From Terriglobia bacterium (lineage in GTDB: Bacteria > Acidobacteriota > Terriglobia > Bryobacterales > Bryobacteraceae), in contig JAIQFE010000001.1 of assembly GCA_020073445.1 (NCBI GenBank), positions 372,001-436,000 of the forward strand: a stretch of DNA of 64,000 nt, written 5' to 3'. Numbering within the stretch: position 1 is the first letter of the stretch; each line of letters begins with the position of its first letter. A model generated the notes under the pieces. The model saw only the letters and a program-made list of their open reading frames with translations, did not search any database and was not told where the DNA came from. This document shows, in pieces, positions 8,897 through 19,605 of the stretch. The position numbers were made by a program, and so were the translations under genes.

Positions 8897-8907
8897 ACAC
8901 AGACGCG

Positions 8908-9957
8908 ATGGCCTCCAACGATTTGGTTTCCGTAACATTAGTCACTTACAATAGCGGCAGATTTATCAAGCGTTGTCTTGAATCGGTTCTAGAACAGAAG
9001 TACGTGAACATGGAAGTTGTGGTGATCGACAATGCGTCGACCGACGGCACCGTGGACATTCTGGAGCAATTCGCCGACCGCTGCCGCATCTACTACAACG
9101 ATGAGAACGTGGGATTCGCCGCGGCCCAGAATCAGGCCATCGGGCTTACGCAGGGCGAATGGGTGCTGACCCTTAACCCCGACGTCCTGCTGCTGCCCAA
9201 CTTCATTCAGGCCATGGTGGAAGCGGGACAAGTGGATCCCAAGGTCGGCTCGGTGTGCGGAAAGCTGCTGAGCATCCGTGCCACCTTCGATCTGCCCGAC
9301 AAACAACTGGTGGACTCCACCGGCATCTACTTCACGCCCATGCTCCGGCATTTGGACCGCGGCAGCCAGGAAGTCGATAACGGCCATTACTTGAACTTCG
9401 AGTACGTCTTCGGTGCGACCGCGGCAGCAGCGCTCTACCGGCGCTCCATGATCGAGGATGTTGCGATCATGGGCGAGTTCTTCGATCCGGATTTCTTCGT
9501 CTATCGTGAAGACGCCGACGTTGCCTGGCGCGCCCAGCTGATGGGCTGGCGCTGCATCTATACGCCGCTGGCGCGCGGATATCACGTGCGCAACGTGCTG
9601 CCGGGAAATCGGCGCGCGCTGCCGGCCGTGATCAACATGCATTCGGTGAAGAACCGGTTCCTGATGCGGCTGAAGAACATGACGCCGGATCTCTACCGGC
9701 GCAACTGGCCGTCTATCGTGGCGCGCGATTTTGTGGTGGTGGGCGCGTGCATTCTTCACGAGCACGGATCGCTGAAGGCGTTCTGGTTTCTGGCGCGCAA
9801 CTGGAAGCGGGTGTTGGAAAAGCGCCGCGAAATCATGAAGCGCCGCAGGGCTAAGGACGACTATATTTCCAGCTGGTTCTCCTACGAGCCGGTAAGCCGT
9901 CCCGCACCCCGTCCGACCGCTCGGGCCGTGGCCCGGGGTCGCGCCGCCCGCGGCTGA
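8908..9957 (+). CDS. GT2 family glycosyltransferase with basic C-terminal tail
   Basis: I place the start at ATG 8908 (MASNDLVSVTLVTYNSGRFI), 11 bp after the previous stop. An upstream in-frame TTG at 8812 would add 32 residues of no recognisable structure. Motifs are VVIDNASTDGTVDILEQF, ENVGFAAAQNQAI, LTLNPDVLLLPNF and YREDADVAWRAQL. The C-terminus ends in an Arg/Pro/Ala-rich tail from about residue 325 that could bind membrane or nucleic acid. It is the fourth of the stand-alone GT2 enzymes and most likely extends the same surface glycan. The sugar specificity is not readable. Confidence 0.87.
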   Translation: MASNDLVSVTLVTYNSGRFIKRCLESVLEQKYVNMEVVVIDNASTDGTVDILEQFADRCRIYYNDENVGFAAAQNQAIGLTQGEWVLTLNPDVLLLPNFIQAMVEAGQVDPKVGSVCGKLLSIRATFDLPDKQLVDSTGIYFTPMLRHLDRGSQEVDNGHYLNFEYVFGATAAAALYRRSMIEDVAIMGEFFDPDFFVYREDADVAWRAQLMGWRCIYTPLARGYHVRNVLPGNRRALPAVINMHSVKNRFLMRLKNMTPDLYRRNWPSIVARDFVVVGACILHEHGSLKAFWFLARNWKRVLEKRREIMKRRRAKDDYISSWFSYEPVSRPAPRPTARAVARGRAARG

Positions 9958-9984
9958 GAACCGCCGGCTGCAGGAAACCAATAG

Positions 9985-11088
9985 GTGCGATTCGCCATCC
10001 TCGGCACCCGCGGCATCCCGGCGCGCTATGGCGGCTTTGAAACCTTCGCCGAGGAGCTTTCGACGCGGCTTGCCGCCCGCGGCCACAGCGTCACCGTTTA
10101 CTGCCGGGAAAAGCATCTCGAACCAACCTACCGCGGCGTGCGGCTGAAGTATCTGCCCACTATCCGCCACAAATATTTAGATACGCTCGCGCACACCTGC
10201 ATTTCTACGTTGCAGCTGGCCGCCGGAGGTGGCTACGACGGAGTTCTTTACTGCAACGCCGCGAACGCCGTGTTCACCTGGATCCCGCGAATGCTGGGTA
10301 TGCCGGTCGCGCTCAACGTCGACGGCCTGGAACGGAATCGCAAGAAATGGAATGCGCTCGCGAAAGCCTGGTATCGCATTTCGGAACGCTTGGCCACCTG
10401 GATGCCGAACGTGGTCGTGACCGATGCCCAAAGCATCGCGACATATTATCGCGACAAGTACGGGCGGGCATCCGAAATGATTCCCTACGGCGCGGAACTC
10501 GGTCCGGTGGAAACATCCGCGGTGCTCGATCGATTGGGCCTGGAGCATCACCGCTACTTCCTCTACGTCAGCCGCCTGGAGCCGGAGAACAACGCTCTGC
10601 TGGTGCGCGAGGCGTTCGAAAAAGTGCAGACCCCGTTGAAGCTGGCGTTGATCGGCGACGCGCCCTACGCGGCGGAATACATCGCCCGCGTGCGAGCCAC
10701 AAGCGATCCCCGCATCTTAATCCCGGGAGCGATCTACGGCGAAGGCTACCGCGAACTCGGTTCGCATTGCTTTGCGTACATCCATGCGACGGAAGTCGGG
10801 GGCACGCATCCGGCGCTGATCGAAGCGATGGGCCGTGGGGCGCTCACGTTATACCTCGACACTGCGGAAAATGCCGAGGTGGCCGGCGGCGCGGGGATTC
10901 CGTTCCAGCGGGATACATTGACGCAGGTGCTGGAGCGCACGCTGGCGATGACGGAAGAGGAACGCACGACTTATCGCAACCAAGCGATGGAACGCGTCCG
11001 CGCGCGCTACAGTTGGGACGCCGTCACCGACGCGTATGAGAAACTGCTGACAAGGCTCGCCAATTCACGAACTACAGGAAGGTCATGA
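9985..11088 (+). CDS. GT4 glycosyltransferase with DUF1972 N-terminal domain
   Basis: The protein has 367 residues and starts at GTG 9985 with a weak AGGA ribosome site upstream. The opening FAILGTRGIPARYGGFETFAEEL is the hallmark of DUF1972/rhamnosyltransferase-like GT4 enzymes. A GT4 donor domain follows, with LYVSRLEPENNALL and, near the C-terminus, VGGTHPALIEAMGRGALTLY. The missing canonical EXFG in the donor site is replaced by THPALIEAMG, as in this subfamily. Members usually add rhamnose or a related sugar to surface polysaccharide. The last four bases overlap the alanine racemase start (ATGA). Confidence 0.88.
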   Translation: MRFAILGTRGIPARYGGFETFAEELSTRLAARGHSVTVYCREKHLEPTYRGVRLKYLPTIRHKYLDTLAHTCISTLQLAAGGGYDGVLYCNAANAVFTWIPRMLGMPVALNVDGLERNRKKWNALAKAWYRISERLATWMPNVVVTDAQSIATYYRDKYGRASEMIPYGAELGPVETSAVLDRLGLEHHRYFLYVSRLEPENNALLVREAFEKVQTPLKLALIGDAPYAAEYIARVRATSDPRILIPGAIYGEGYRELGSHCFAYIHATEVGGTHPALIEAMGRGALTLYLDTAENAEVAGGAGIPFQRDTLTQVLERTLAMTEEERTTYRNQAMERVRARYSWDAVTDAYEKLLTRLANSRTTGRS

Positions 11089-12188
11089 GAAGTTGGGTGG
11101 AAGTTTCATTGGGGCAGATTCGCGCAAATTATCGCGCCGTCAGGAAAGTGGTCGGTTCGGAGGTCGAGGTGATGGCCGTGGTCAAGGCCGACGCCTACCG
11201 CCATGGCGCCCCTGAAGTAGCGCGAGCACTCGAAGCCGAGGGCGCGAACTGGCTGGCCGTGTCCAATGTCGACGAAGGCGTATATCTGCGCCGCCAGGGG
11301 ATCCGCGCCCGCATCCTGGTGATGGCCGATTTTCTTCCCGATGAGCGCGCCGGGCTGGAAGAATTCGGTCTGACGCCGGTGATTCATTCGCTCGAGGATC
11401 TGCCGGCCGCGCGCGTTCCGTATCATCTGAAGATCGACAGCGGCATGGGACGCCTGGGCACGCGCGCCAGCGCCGAGGAAATTGCTCGCGCGGTGCAGGC
11501 CGTGCCGGCGAACCTCGAAGGCCTGATGACGCACTTCGCTTCATCCGGCAATTATGAAAGCCGGCAGACGGATGACCAGCTCGCGCATTTTGAAGGTGTG
11601 TTATCGGGGCTGCGCGCCGCAGGCCTGACGCCACACTATATTCATGCGTCCGGAACTATTCCCGTGGCGTACGGACGCAAAGCGGCCTGGTGGAACCTGG
11701 TGCGGCCCGGACACGCCATCTACGGATACGTTTCGCCGGCGCGAGGCTCGGCACCCAGGCGCCAGTTGGTGGTCAAACCCGCGCTCTCCTGGAAGGCCAC
11801 GGTTCTAGCCGTGAAGAACCTGGAAGCCGGATCTCTCATTGGCTACGGAGGCATTCATCGCGCGGCGCGCCCCATGCGGATCGCCGTGCTGGCCGCAGGC
11901 TACGCGGATGGGATCCCGCACCGCCTGGGGAACCGCGGCCACGTGATCGCCAGGGGGAAGCTTGCGCCGATTATCGGCGCAGTCTCGATGGATCTGACCA
12001 CGATCGACATCTCGGCTAGTCCGGAAATACGAGTTGGTGACGCGGTGACGCTGCTCGGCTCGGAAACTGATGTATCGGGCTCTGTGGTGAGCATTGACGC
12101 GCAGCAGGTGGCGAAGGTGGCGGGGACGATCTCGTACAGCGTGCTATGCGGGATCAGCGCGCGGGTCAAGCGGGTCTACGTCGATTAA
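11085..12188 (+). CDS. alr: Alanine racemase
   Basis: This fold-type III PLP enzyme interconverts L- and D-alanine for peptidoglycan. Lys34 in AVVKADAYRHG is the Schiff-base lysine. AGYADGIPH holds the catalytic tyrosine, and the C-terminal beta-domain ends with LCGISARVKRVY, the family's usual close. At 367 residues it is full length. Start ATG 11085 overlaps the stop of the GT4 gene, so a cell-wall enzyme is translationally coupled to the end of a polysaccharide cluster. A palindromic element (12192-12267) follows the stop. No sign of truncation or active-site loss. Confidence 0.95.
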   Translation: MRSWVEVSLGQIRANYRAVRKVVGSEVEVMAVVKADAYRHGAPEVARALEAEGANWLAVSNVDEGVYLRRQGIRARILVMADFLPDERAGLEEFGLTPVIHSLEDLPAARVPYHLKIDSGMGRLGTRASAEEIARAVQAVPANLEGLMTHFASSGNYESRQTDDQLAHFEGVLSGLRAAGLTPHYIHASGTIPVAYGRKAAWWNLVRPGHAIYGYVSPARGSAPRRQLVVKPALSWKATVLAVKNLEAGSLIGYGGIHRAARPMRIAVLAAGYADGIPHRLGNRGHVIARGKLAPIIGAVSMDLTTIDISASPEIRVGDAVTLLGSETDVSGSVVSIDAQQVAKVAGTISYSVLCGISARVKRVYVD

Positions 12189-12191
12189 AGA

Positions 12192-12267
12192 GGGGACTGC
12201 CTCCGATTTCGAAGACGGATCGCCGCCCTGCTAACGAGCGTTTCGCCGAAATCGGCTGGCTGTCCCC
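12192..12267. repeat. Palindromic element, GGGGACTG...CTGTCCCC, probable bidirectional terminator
   Basis: The 76-bp interval is bounded by GGGGACTG and CTGTCCCC. Inside these, CCGATTTCG (about 12203-12211) faces CGAAATCGG (12247-12255), so the ends can form an imperfect stem around a 35-base loop. It lies exactly between the convergent alr and PEBP genes. On the plus strand the right arm runs into TTTT, fitting a terminator for alr. The size and ends match the element at 31103-31179. Confidence 0.65.
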
Positions 12268-12276
12268 TTTTGCTTC

Positions 12277-12858
12277 TTACTGCGGTCTCTTAAAGCGGCC
12301 GACCAGGACAGCTTTTCCTGTGGTGTGGCCTTCCATCGCTTTCATCACCTCCGCGCGCGTGGCCTCTGGGCTCAGCGAGAGCTTGTCATCTAAAGCGTAA
12401 AGCTCCAGCGTGTAGTGATGATACGGATTGATCGCCGCATTGCCGGGACCCATGTAACCCACGTTGCGGATTCCCTTGGCCTGGATCGTGCCGTCGGGCA
12501 GCTTCGCGTCTAGCGGCAGGCCACCGGCGAGGCTGCGCGCGGTTCCGGGGATGTTGAACATCATCCAGTGCAGCACGTCGTCGGTTCCCTTGTTCAGCGC
12601 GTTGTCCGGATCGTGCATGATCAGAACGAAGCTCTGCGTGCCTTCGGGCACGTTGGTCCATTCGAGCCTGGGCGAGACAGGCATCGGAACCGCCTGCGTG
12701 AACTTGTCGGGGATAATGCCGCCGTCCTGGAAATCGGGCGATGACAGTGCCATTCCAGGACCCTTGGGAGCGCCTTTGCCGCCGCCCTTGCCCTGTGGAA
12801 GCGCCAGAGTCACCGTAAACGCGAGCACCGCAACTGCATAAAACATCTTCTTGAGCAT
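12277..12858 (-). CDS. Secreted PEBP-family (YbhB/YbcL, Raf-kinase-inhibitor-like) protein
   Basis: The 193-residue product begins at ATG 12858 behind a good ribosome site (GAGGAGA). An N-terminal signal peptide (MLKKMFYAVAVLAFTVTLALPQ) is followed by a Gly/Lys-rich linker. The PEBP ligand pocket is visible as LIMHDPDNALNKGTDDVLHW and GIRNVGYMGPGNA, then INPYHHYTLELYAL. Bacterial PEBP proteins bind small ligands, and their physiological role is mostly unknown. It is downstream of gyrB on the same strand but separated by 73 bp and a hairpin, so it is probably its own transcription unit. Confidence 0.9.
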   Translation of the reverse strand: MLKKMFYAVAVLAFTVTLALPQGKGGGKGAPKGPGMALSSPDFQDGGIIPDKFTQAVPMPVSPRLEWTNVPEGTQSFVLIMHDPDNALNKGTDDVLHWMMFNIPGTARSLAGGLPLDAKLPDGTIQAKGIRNVGYMGPGNAAINPYHHYTLELYALDDKLSLSPEATRAEVMKAMEGHTTGKAVLVGRFKRPQ

Positions 12859-12899
12859 GGTTGGTTTTCTCCTCGTCTAGAACAGCATATCTCAGGACT

Positions 12900-12921
12900 A
12901 AGGGGAGCGGTCTGTCCCCTT
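12900..12921 (-). terminator. Hairpin downstream of gyrB
   Basis: AAGGGGA (12900-12906) pairs with TCCCCTT (12915-12921) around an 8-base loop. It lies 10 bp beyond the gyrB stop on the minus strand and before the PEBP gene. It contains the CTGTCCCC half of the larger palindromic elements, so it may be a degenerate copy of that family used as a terminator. Confidence 0.5.
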
Positions 12922-12931
12922 ATTCAGCAAC

Positions 12932-15379
<2,448 letters not shown>

Positions 15380-15391
15380 TCAAAAAATCGG

Positions 15392-16504
15392 TCAGATGCG
15401 CATGGGCATGATCACGTAGCGATAGTTGTCCGGTTTTTCGCCGCCCGGGCGAAGCTCGCCAGCGCTATGTGCGTCCTTGAACAGGAACGTGACTTCCTCC
15501 GTCGCGACGGCGCGCAAGAAATCCAGGAGATATTCCGCGTTGAACCCGATCTCGACCGCCGGACCGTCGTAGGCCGCGGCAATGCTGTCTTCGCTCTCGC
15601 CGGTTTCCGATACCGAGGAGTGAACCTTCAGCTCACCCGCGCCGGCTGCCACACGAATCCCGCGCGATCGCTCGTCCGAGAATTGCGCCACGCGTTCGAT
15701 CGCGCCCCGAAACTCATCGCGATTCACAGAAACCGAATGTGCATGCTCCTTGGGAAGCACTCGCTCGAAGTCCGGAAAATTTCCCGTGAGCTTACGGCTG
15801 AGAAGCATCCTGCCGCCGAGCTCGAAGAAGAGATGGTTCTCATCGCCCGCGAAACGCAGCACCGAATCCGGAGTCGCGTCCGTGGCGAGCTTCTGCAGCT
15901 CGGCCATTGCCTTCCGGGGTAGGAGTGCCCGATACGCCCCCGTAACGCCCGGGAGATCGCCAGAGCTCTCGACCATAGCCAGACGATGCCCGTCCGTGGC
16001 CACCATCGCCATGCTGCCTTTTTTCAACACCAGCAGCGCGCCATTCAGGGTGAACCGCGATTCTTCGCTCGAAATCGCAAAAATTGTCTTCGCGATCATC
16101 CCGGCCAGCACGCCAATGGGAATTTCCGCGAGCACCGCCGGCATGGCAGGCAGTTCCGGAAAACTTTCGCGAGACATTCCGGCAATTCGCGTTTTGGAAC
16201 GGCCGCACACCAGGCTGGCCCACTGGTTCTCGAGAATCTTGACCTGGACCTCGCCCTCCGGAAGCAGCCGAACATAGTCCAACAGGCGCCGTGCAGGAAT
16301 CGTCCCCGCGCCCTTTTTCTTTACCTTCGCGGCGCACGACGAACGGACTCCCAATTCCAGATCCGTCGCCGTCAGCAGTAAGCGATCGCCATCCGCTTCC
16401 AGCAGAATGTTGGACAGAATTGGAATCGTGGTCTTCTTCTCAACCACACCCTGAGACAGGTTCAGTTCTCGAACCAGATCAGCCCTACTGACGGTGAATT
16501 CCAT
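15392..16504 (-). CDS. dnaN: DNA polymerase III beta subunit (sliding clamp)
   Basis: Start ATG 16504 gives MEFTVSRADLVRELNLSQGV, the usual clamp N-terminus, and the 370-residue product ends in NYRYVIMPMRI, the canonical C-terminal MPM(R/K) signature. Three clamp repeats are of normal length. The protein forms the dimeric ring that tethers polymerase III and recruits partners through its hydrophobic groove. The gene lies between dnaA and gyrB, as in most bacterial origins, with the 229-bp upstream gap holding DnaA-box-like sites. No clear Shine-Dalgarno precedes it. Confidence 0.97.
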   Translation of the reverse strand: MEFTVSRADLVRELNLSQGVVEKKTTIPILSNILLEADGDRLLLTATDLELGVRSSCAAKVKKKGAGTIPARRLLDYVRLLPEGEVQVKILENQWASLVCGRSKTRIAGMSRESFPELPAMPAVLAEIPIGVLAGMIAKTIFAISSEESRFTLNGALLVLKKGSMAMVATDGHRLAMVESSGDLPGVTGAYRALLPRKAMAELQKLATDATPDSVLRFAGDENHLFFELGGRMLLSRKLTGNFPDFERVLPKEHAHSVSVNRDEFRGAIERVAQFSDERSRGIRVAAGAGELKVHSSVSETGESEDSIAAAYDGPAVEIGFNAEYLLDFLRAVATEEVTFLFKDAHSAGELRPGGEKPDNYRYVIMPMRI

Positions 16505-16733
16505 AGCGGAGGTTGTTTTTCTGACTAGATCTCTATCAGGTAAGAGTAATCGTAGTCGTAGTACCTGTGGAAACTTTGATTTCTTTCTAAATTATAGCAA
16601 GACTGAGGAGTTAAAGCCATCGGAAGCTGTGCGGAAAGGAGTGCATCCGGAAGTGTAAAGTCGGCCTGACAGGAGGTATTCACAGGTTGCCACAGGGCAT
16701 AAGGAAGCTGGGTTGTGGATGACGTCGACAACA
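16505..16733. other. Candidate replication origin (dnaA-dnaN gap)
   Basis: No gene is supported in this 229-bp gap. Relative to the DnaA box TTATNCACA it holds single-mismatch sites at 16676-16684 (GTATTCACA, plus) and 16714-16722 (TCATCCACA on minus). A third, TGATCCACA on minus at 16757-16765, falls in the end of dnaA. A weaker GTTTCCACA lies on the minus strand near 16564-16572. Bases 16571-16600 are AT-rich (24 of 30) in a GC-rich region, a plausible unwinding element. The assignment is inference from gene order and motifs. Confidence 0.6.
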
Positions 16734-18098
16734 CTAATGGACTGAGTCGATTAGGCTGTGGATCAACCTGTTGAGATCCGTATCGATCTGGCGCAGCCGT
16801 TCGATCTTCTGGACGGAATGGAGAACGGTCGTGTGATGCTTTCCGCCAAAGACCCTGCCGATTTCAGGCAGTGAAGCTTGCGTCAAATCCTTCATCAGAT
16901 ACATCGCGACCTGGCGCGGGTAGGCAATCTGGCGAGAATTTGATTTCTGCTTCAGCTGCTGAGGCTGCATGTTGAACTTCTCGGCCACGGCGCGCAGGAT
17001 CGAATCCATAGTGATGCGGCGCTCGCCACCCGAGATCAGGTACTTCAACACCTGCTGCGCCATCTGCAGCGTTACGGGCGAGTTGGTGATCGAAGAGTAC
17101 GCGATCAGCTTGATCAGTGCGCCTTCGAGTTCGCGTACGTTTGATTTCGTTTTCGTGGCGATGTAGATGCGGACTTCTTCGGGAAGCGCGACGCCTTCGA
17201 GTTCGGCCTTCTTGTCGAGGATCGCCATCTTCGTTTCGAGATCCGGTGGTTGGACGTCCACCATCAGTCCCCATTCGAAGCGCGAGCGCAGGCGTTCCAC
17301 CAGCCCAGACGTGCTTTTCGGCGCCGAGTCGCTGGAGATGACGATTTGCTTCTGATGATCGTAGAGTTCGTTGAACGTGTGGAAGAACTCTTCCTGCATG
17401 CGCTCTTTGCCGGCCAGGATCTGCACATCGTCCACCAGCAGGACGTCGGCGGTGCGGTAGTGCCGTTGAAATGAAGGCATACGGTTAGTCCGCAAACACA
17501 GGATCATTTCGTTCATGAACCGTTCGCTGGATGTGTACACCACCCGGATGGCCGGATACTTGTCGAGAAGCTCCCGCCCGATGGCGTGCATCAGGTGAGT
17601 CTTTCCCATTCCGGTGCCGCCATAGATGAACAGCGGGTTGTAGCTGCGCGAGGGACTGTCGGCCACCGCGCGGGCAGCGGCATGAGCGAACTGGTTGCAG
17701 CTGCCTACCACGAAGTTGTCGAACCGGAAACGCGTGTTCAACTGTCCCGCCGCAGAGGCGAATGCCGGCTCGGGCGAGGAAACCGAAGCGGTATCAGCCG
17801 CGGTCGATCGGGATTCCGCGTGCGGCAGGTACACGATTCGATCCACGGGAAGATTCAATTCGAGAATGGTGGAACGAATCTGTTCCGTGTACTCCTGTTC
17901 GATAAAATCTTTCGTGACTTGATCCGGCACCTGGACCCGCAATGAGCCTTGGTCGAGGCTTTCGAGCGCTGTTCGCATCACCCAGTTCTGGAACTCCTGG
18001 GGAGCGATTCTCTCGGCCAGTTTTGCCTTGATCAAATCCCACGGATTCAGCTCTTGTGCTACGGCTACGGCTACGGCCGATTCCCAATTTCCACCCAC
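16734..18098 (-). CDS. dnaA: Chromosomal replication initiator DnaA
   Basis: The 454-residue initiator starts at GTG 18098, supported by the ribosome site AAGGAGA (complement of 18105-18111) six bases upstream. Domain I is NPWDLIKAKLAERIAPQEFQ. The AAA+ domain has Walker A GGTGMGKTHLMHAIG and Walker B VLLVDDVQIL. Domain IV carries the DNA-binding signature GGKHHTTVLHSVQKIERL. It binds DnaA boxes and opens oriC. The N-terminus has an odd AVAVAVA run encoded by a hexanucleotide repeat. DnaA-box-like sites lie in its leader and 3' flank, consistent with autoregulation. dnaN and gyrB follow on the same strand. Confidence 0.97.
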   Translation of the reverse strand: MGGNWESAVAVAVAQELNPWDLIKAKLAERIAPQEFQNWVMRTALESLDQGSLRVQVPDQVTKDFIEQEYTEQIRSTILELNLPVDRIVYLPHAESRSTAADTASVSSPEPAFASAAGQLNTRFRFDNFVVGSCNQFAHAAARAVADSPSRSYNPLFIYGGTGMGKTHLMHAIGRELLDKYPAIRVVYTSSERFMNEMILCLRTNRMPSFQRHYRTADVLLVDDVQILAGKERMQEEFFHTFNELYDHQKQIVISSDSAPKSTSGLVERLRSRFEWGLMVDVQPPDLETKMAILDKKAELEGVALPEEVRIYIATKTKSNVRELEGALIKLIAYSSITNSPVTLQMAQQVLKYLISGGERRITMDSILRAVAEKFNMQPQQLKQKSNSRQIAYPRQVAMYLMKDLTQASLPEIGRVFGGKHHTTVLHSVQKIERLRQIDTDLNRLIHSLIDSVH

Positions 18099-18705
18099 TG
18101 TGATTCTCCTTGCTTAACGAGATCCCCGATGGCCGCAAATTTCCCACATGATTACCACAGCTGTGGAAATCGGTCGTAGTACTCTCTCTGATCCGGGGGA
18201 AATTCTCGACGCTATTTGCGTGAGTCACGGAACACTGAACGAGGACGACCCGTGCTCACCGACGGATCTCAGCATAGCACAAAACGTTTTGCGGGCAAGA
18301 AAAAGTTTGCAGAGTTTATCATCCTTGTTTTCAAAGGATTACCACCATCTCCCGAGCGCCGCCGAAGCACTAAAACATTTCGATGACAGACCGTTTGCCA
18401 TCGCCGGCCAGGGGGATTAAGAGGTCGAATTGGGCCCCTCCCCTCAGGCTATACCACCCCGGATTCACCATGGAAAAAACTTAACAAATCTACCAACTGC
18501 GCTGTATAGATGGACTTGGTGCCGCGCCCTTAAAGTGGTCGTCCATGATCTGGGGGAAGTTCGACCGCAGGATCTACGAGGTGCTGAAGGATCTCAGCAG
18601 AGGATCTGGTAGGAATCGCCAAGTACCTGGCGACACGCGGAGCTCGTTAGCCAGCGAAGTGCCTAGACTCAGTCAACCGTGTTGCGTTTCAAATGGAGCA
18701 CCACG
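18099..18705. promoter_or_regulatory. Intergenic leader of dnaA with box-like inverted repeats
   Basis: I see no convincing gene in these 607 bp. CCACAGCTGTGG (18155-18166) is a perfect 12-bp palindrome made of two divergent CCACA cores, preceded by TTCCCACA at 18141-18148, so this block 40-70 bp upstream of the dnaA start looks like a cluster of degenerate DnaA boxes. A second perfect palindrome, CAAAACGTTTTG, lies at 18280-18291 and looks like an operator. The rest (18420-18705) has short open frames only, with no family resemblance. Confidence 0.45.
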
Positions 18706-18900
18706 CTAGCTCGCGTTTGCGGAGCTGAGCACTGAGGTGATCTTTGAGAATATCTGGCTGATGGTATCCGCAACTGGGGGAAACGCAGCACCAGCGGCAA
18801 CGGCCACAAAACCGGCCATGAGAGCGTATTCGATGAGGTCCTGCCCCAGGGAATCGCTCCAGATCCTGAGCCGGTAAACTATGTTCGATAGCGTGTTCAT
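18706..18900 (-). CDS. Flp/Fap-type IVb pilin
   Basis: A 64-residue prepilin with a strong ribosome site (GGAGGA) before ATG 18900. After a basic leader, the processing region reads LGQDLIEYALMAGFVAVAAG: cleavage after Gly19 would leave Gln20 as residue 1 and Glu24 as the conserved Glu5, followed by the hydrophobic assembly helix. Flp pilins are exported and assembled by Tad machinery. No tad genes (cpaF, tadB/C, rcpA) are visible in the window, so the assembly system must lie elsewhere. The short C-terminal part (TISQIFSKITSVLSSANAS) is typical for length. Confidence 0.86.
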   Translation of the reverse strand: MNTLSNIVYRLRIWSDSLGQDLIEYALMAGFVAVAAGAAFPPVADTISQIFSKITSVLSSANAS

Positions 18901-19336
18901 TGGCTTTTTCCTCCAGTAGCAGACTCCGGGGACTGAGCCCAGTGTCCGGCTTCCAACTCCTATCGGCTGATTGCTGGATTTTTCTTAGTCGGCTGGTCGT
19001 GGCTCCGCTCAAAATGGGACTATCTTGACTTGGTACTATGACTGGCTATTGCGATTGGGTTAGCCATCCGCCAGGACGGAACTCCTGAACCGATGGTTGC
19101 GTATATTGGTGAGGAATGCGGCGTACTTCAATGTGCGACTCCTTGCTGCTGGATGTCGTTCTTGAGATCGTCATGGACGTTGTCGGGAGTTGCGTCTGCC
19201 CCCTTCTCGACCTCGGCTGACGCTGATTATTCCTTAACTTTCAAGTTGCGCCACTACCTCCTACCCGGGCTATTTGACTTTCTTGGTAGCGGGCGCGACA
19301 ATGAATCTGTCCTTTGAGGTCCTTCCCTCCGCGAAC
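18901..19336. other. Intergenic region without a supported gene
   Basis: Between the pilin start and tRNA-Gly I see no coding frame with family resemblance. It must carry the pilin promoter (minus) and the tRNA-Gly promoter (plus). TTGACT near 19025 on the plus strand is -35-like but no good -10 partner is obvious. No repeat stands out. Confidence 0.4.
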
Positions 19337-19412
19337 GCGGGAGTAACTCAGCTGGTAGAGTGCGACCTTGCCAAGGTCGATGTCGCCGGTTCGAATCCGG
19401 TCTCCCGCTCCA
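19337..19412 (+). tRNA. tRNA-Gly (anticodon GCC)
   Basis: Acceptor GCGGGAG pairs with CTCCCGC; the D arm and a CGACC/GGTCG anticodon stem with loop TTGCCAA give anticodon GCC. The T arm is GCCGG/CCGGT-type with TTCGAAT. CCA is encoded at 19410-19412 and is followed by AATTTTTTT, a likely terminator tract. Confidence 0.95.
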
Positions 19413-19605
19413 ATTTTTTTAGAAGTCCGATCCGCACAGCACCGTCCCAGGAACGGACACCTCGGGGCCGTGATACAATCGCTCACGGAACCATAAACCT
19501 CTGTAACTACAGGCATTTTGACGGCCTGTCGCTCGAAGGATTTATGGCAGACGGCGTGCGCTAGTGAGTCACCGGCCGACCAAATAGGAAACCCCACAGG
19601 AAACC

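Noticed and set aside
16525-16734. A 69-codon frame in the dnaA-dnaN gap
   Set aside because: It covers the DnaA-box-like sites and the AT-rich region, lacks a ribosome site and resembles no family. More likely origin sequence.
18545-18709. A 54-codon frame in the dnaA leader (starting MIWGKFDRRIYEVLKDL)
   Set aside because: No ribosome site, no recognisable domain, and it overlaps the pilin end. Could be a gene remnant but I cannot support it.
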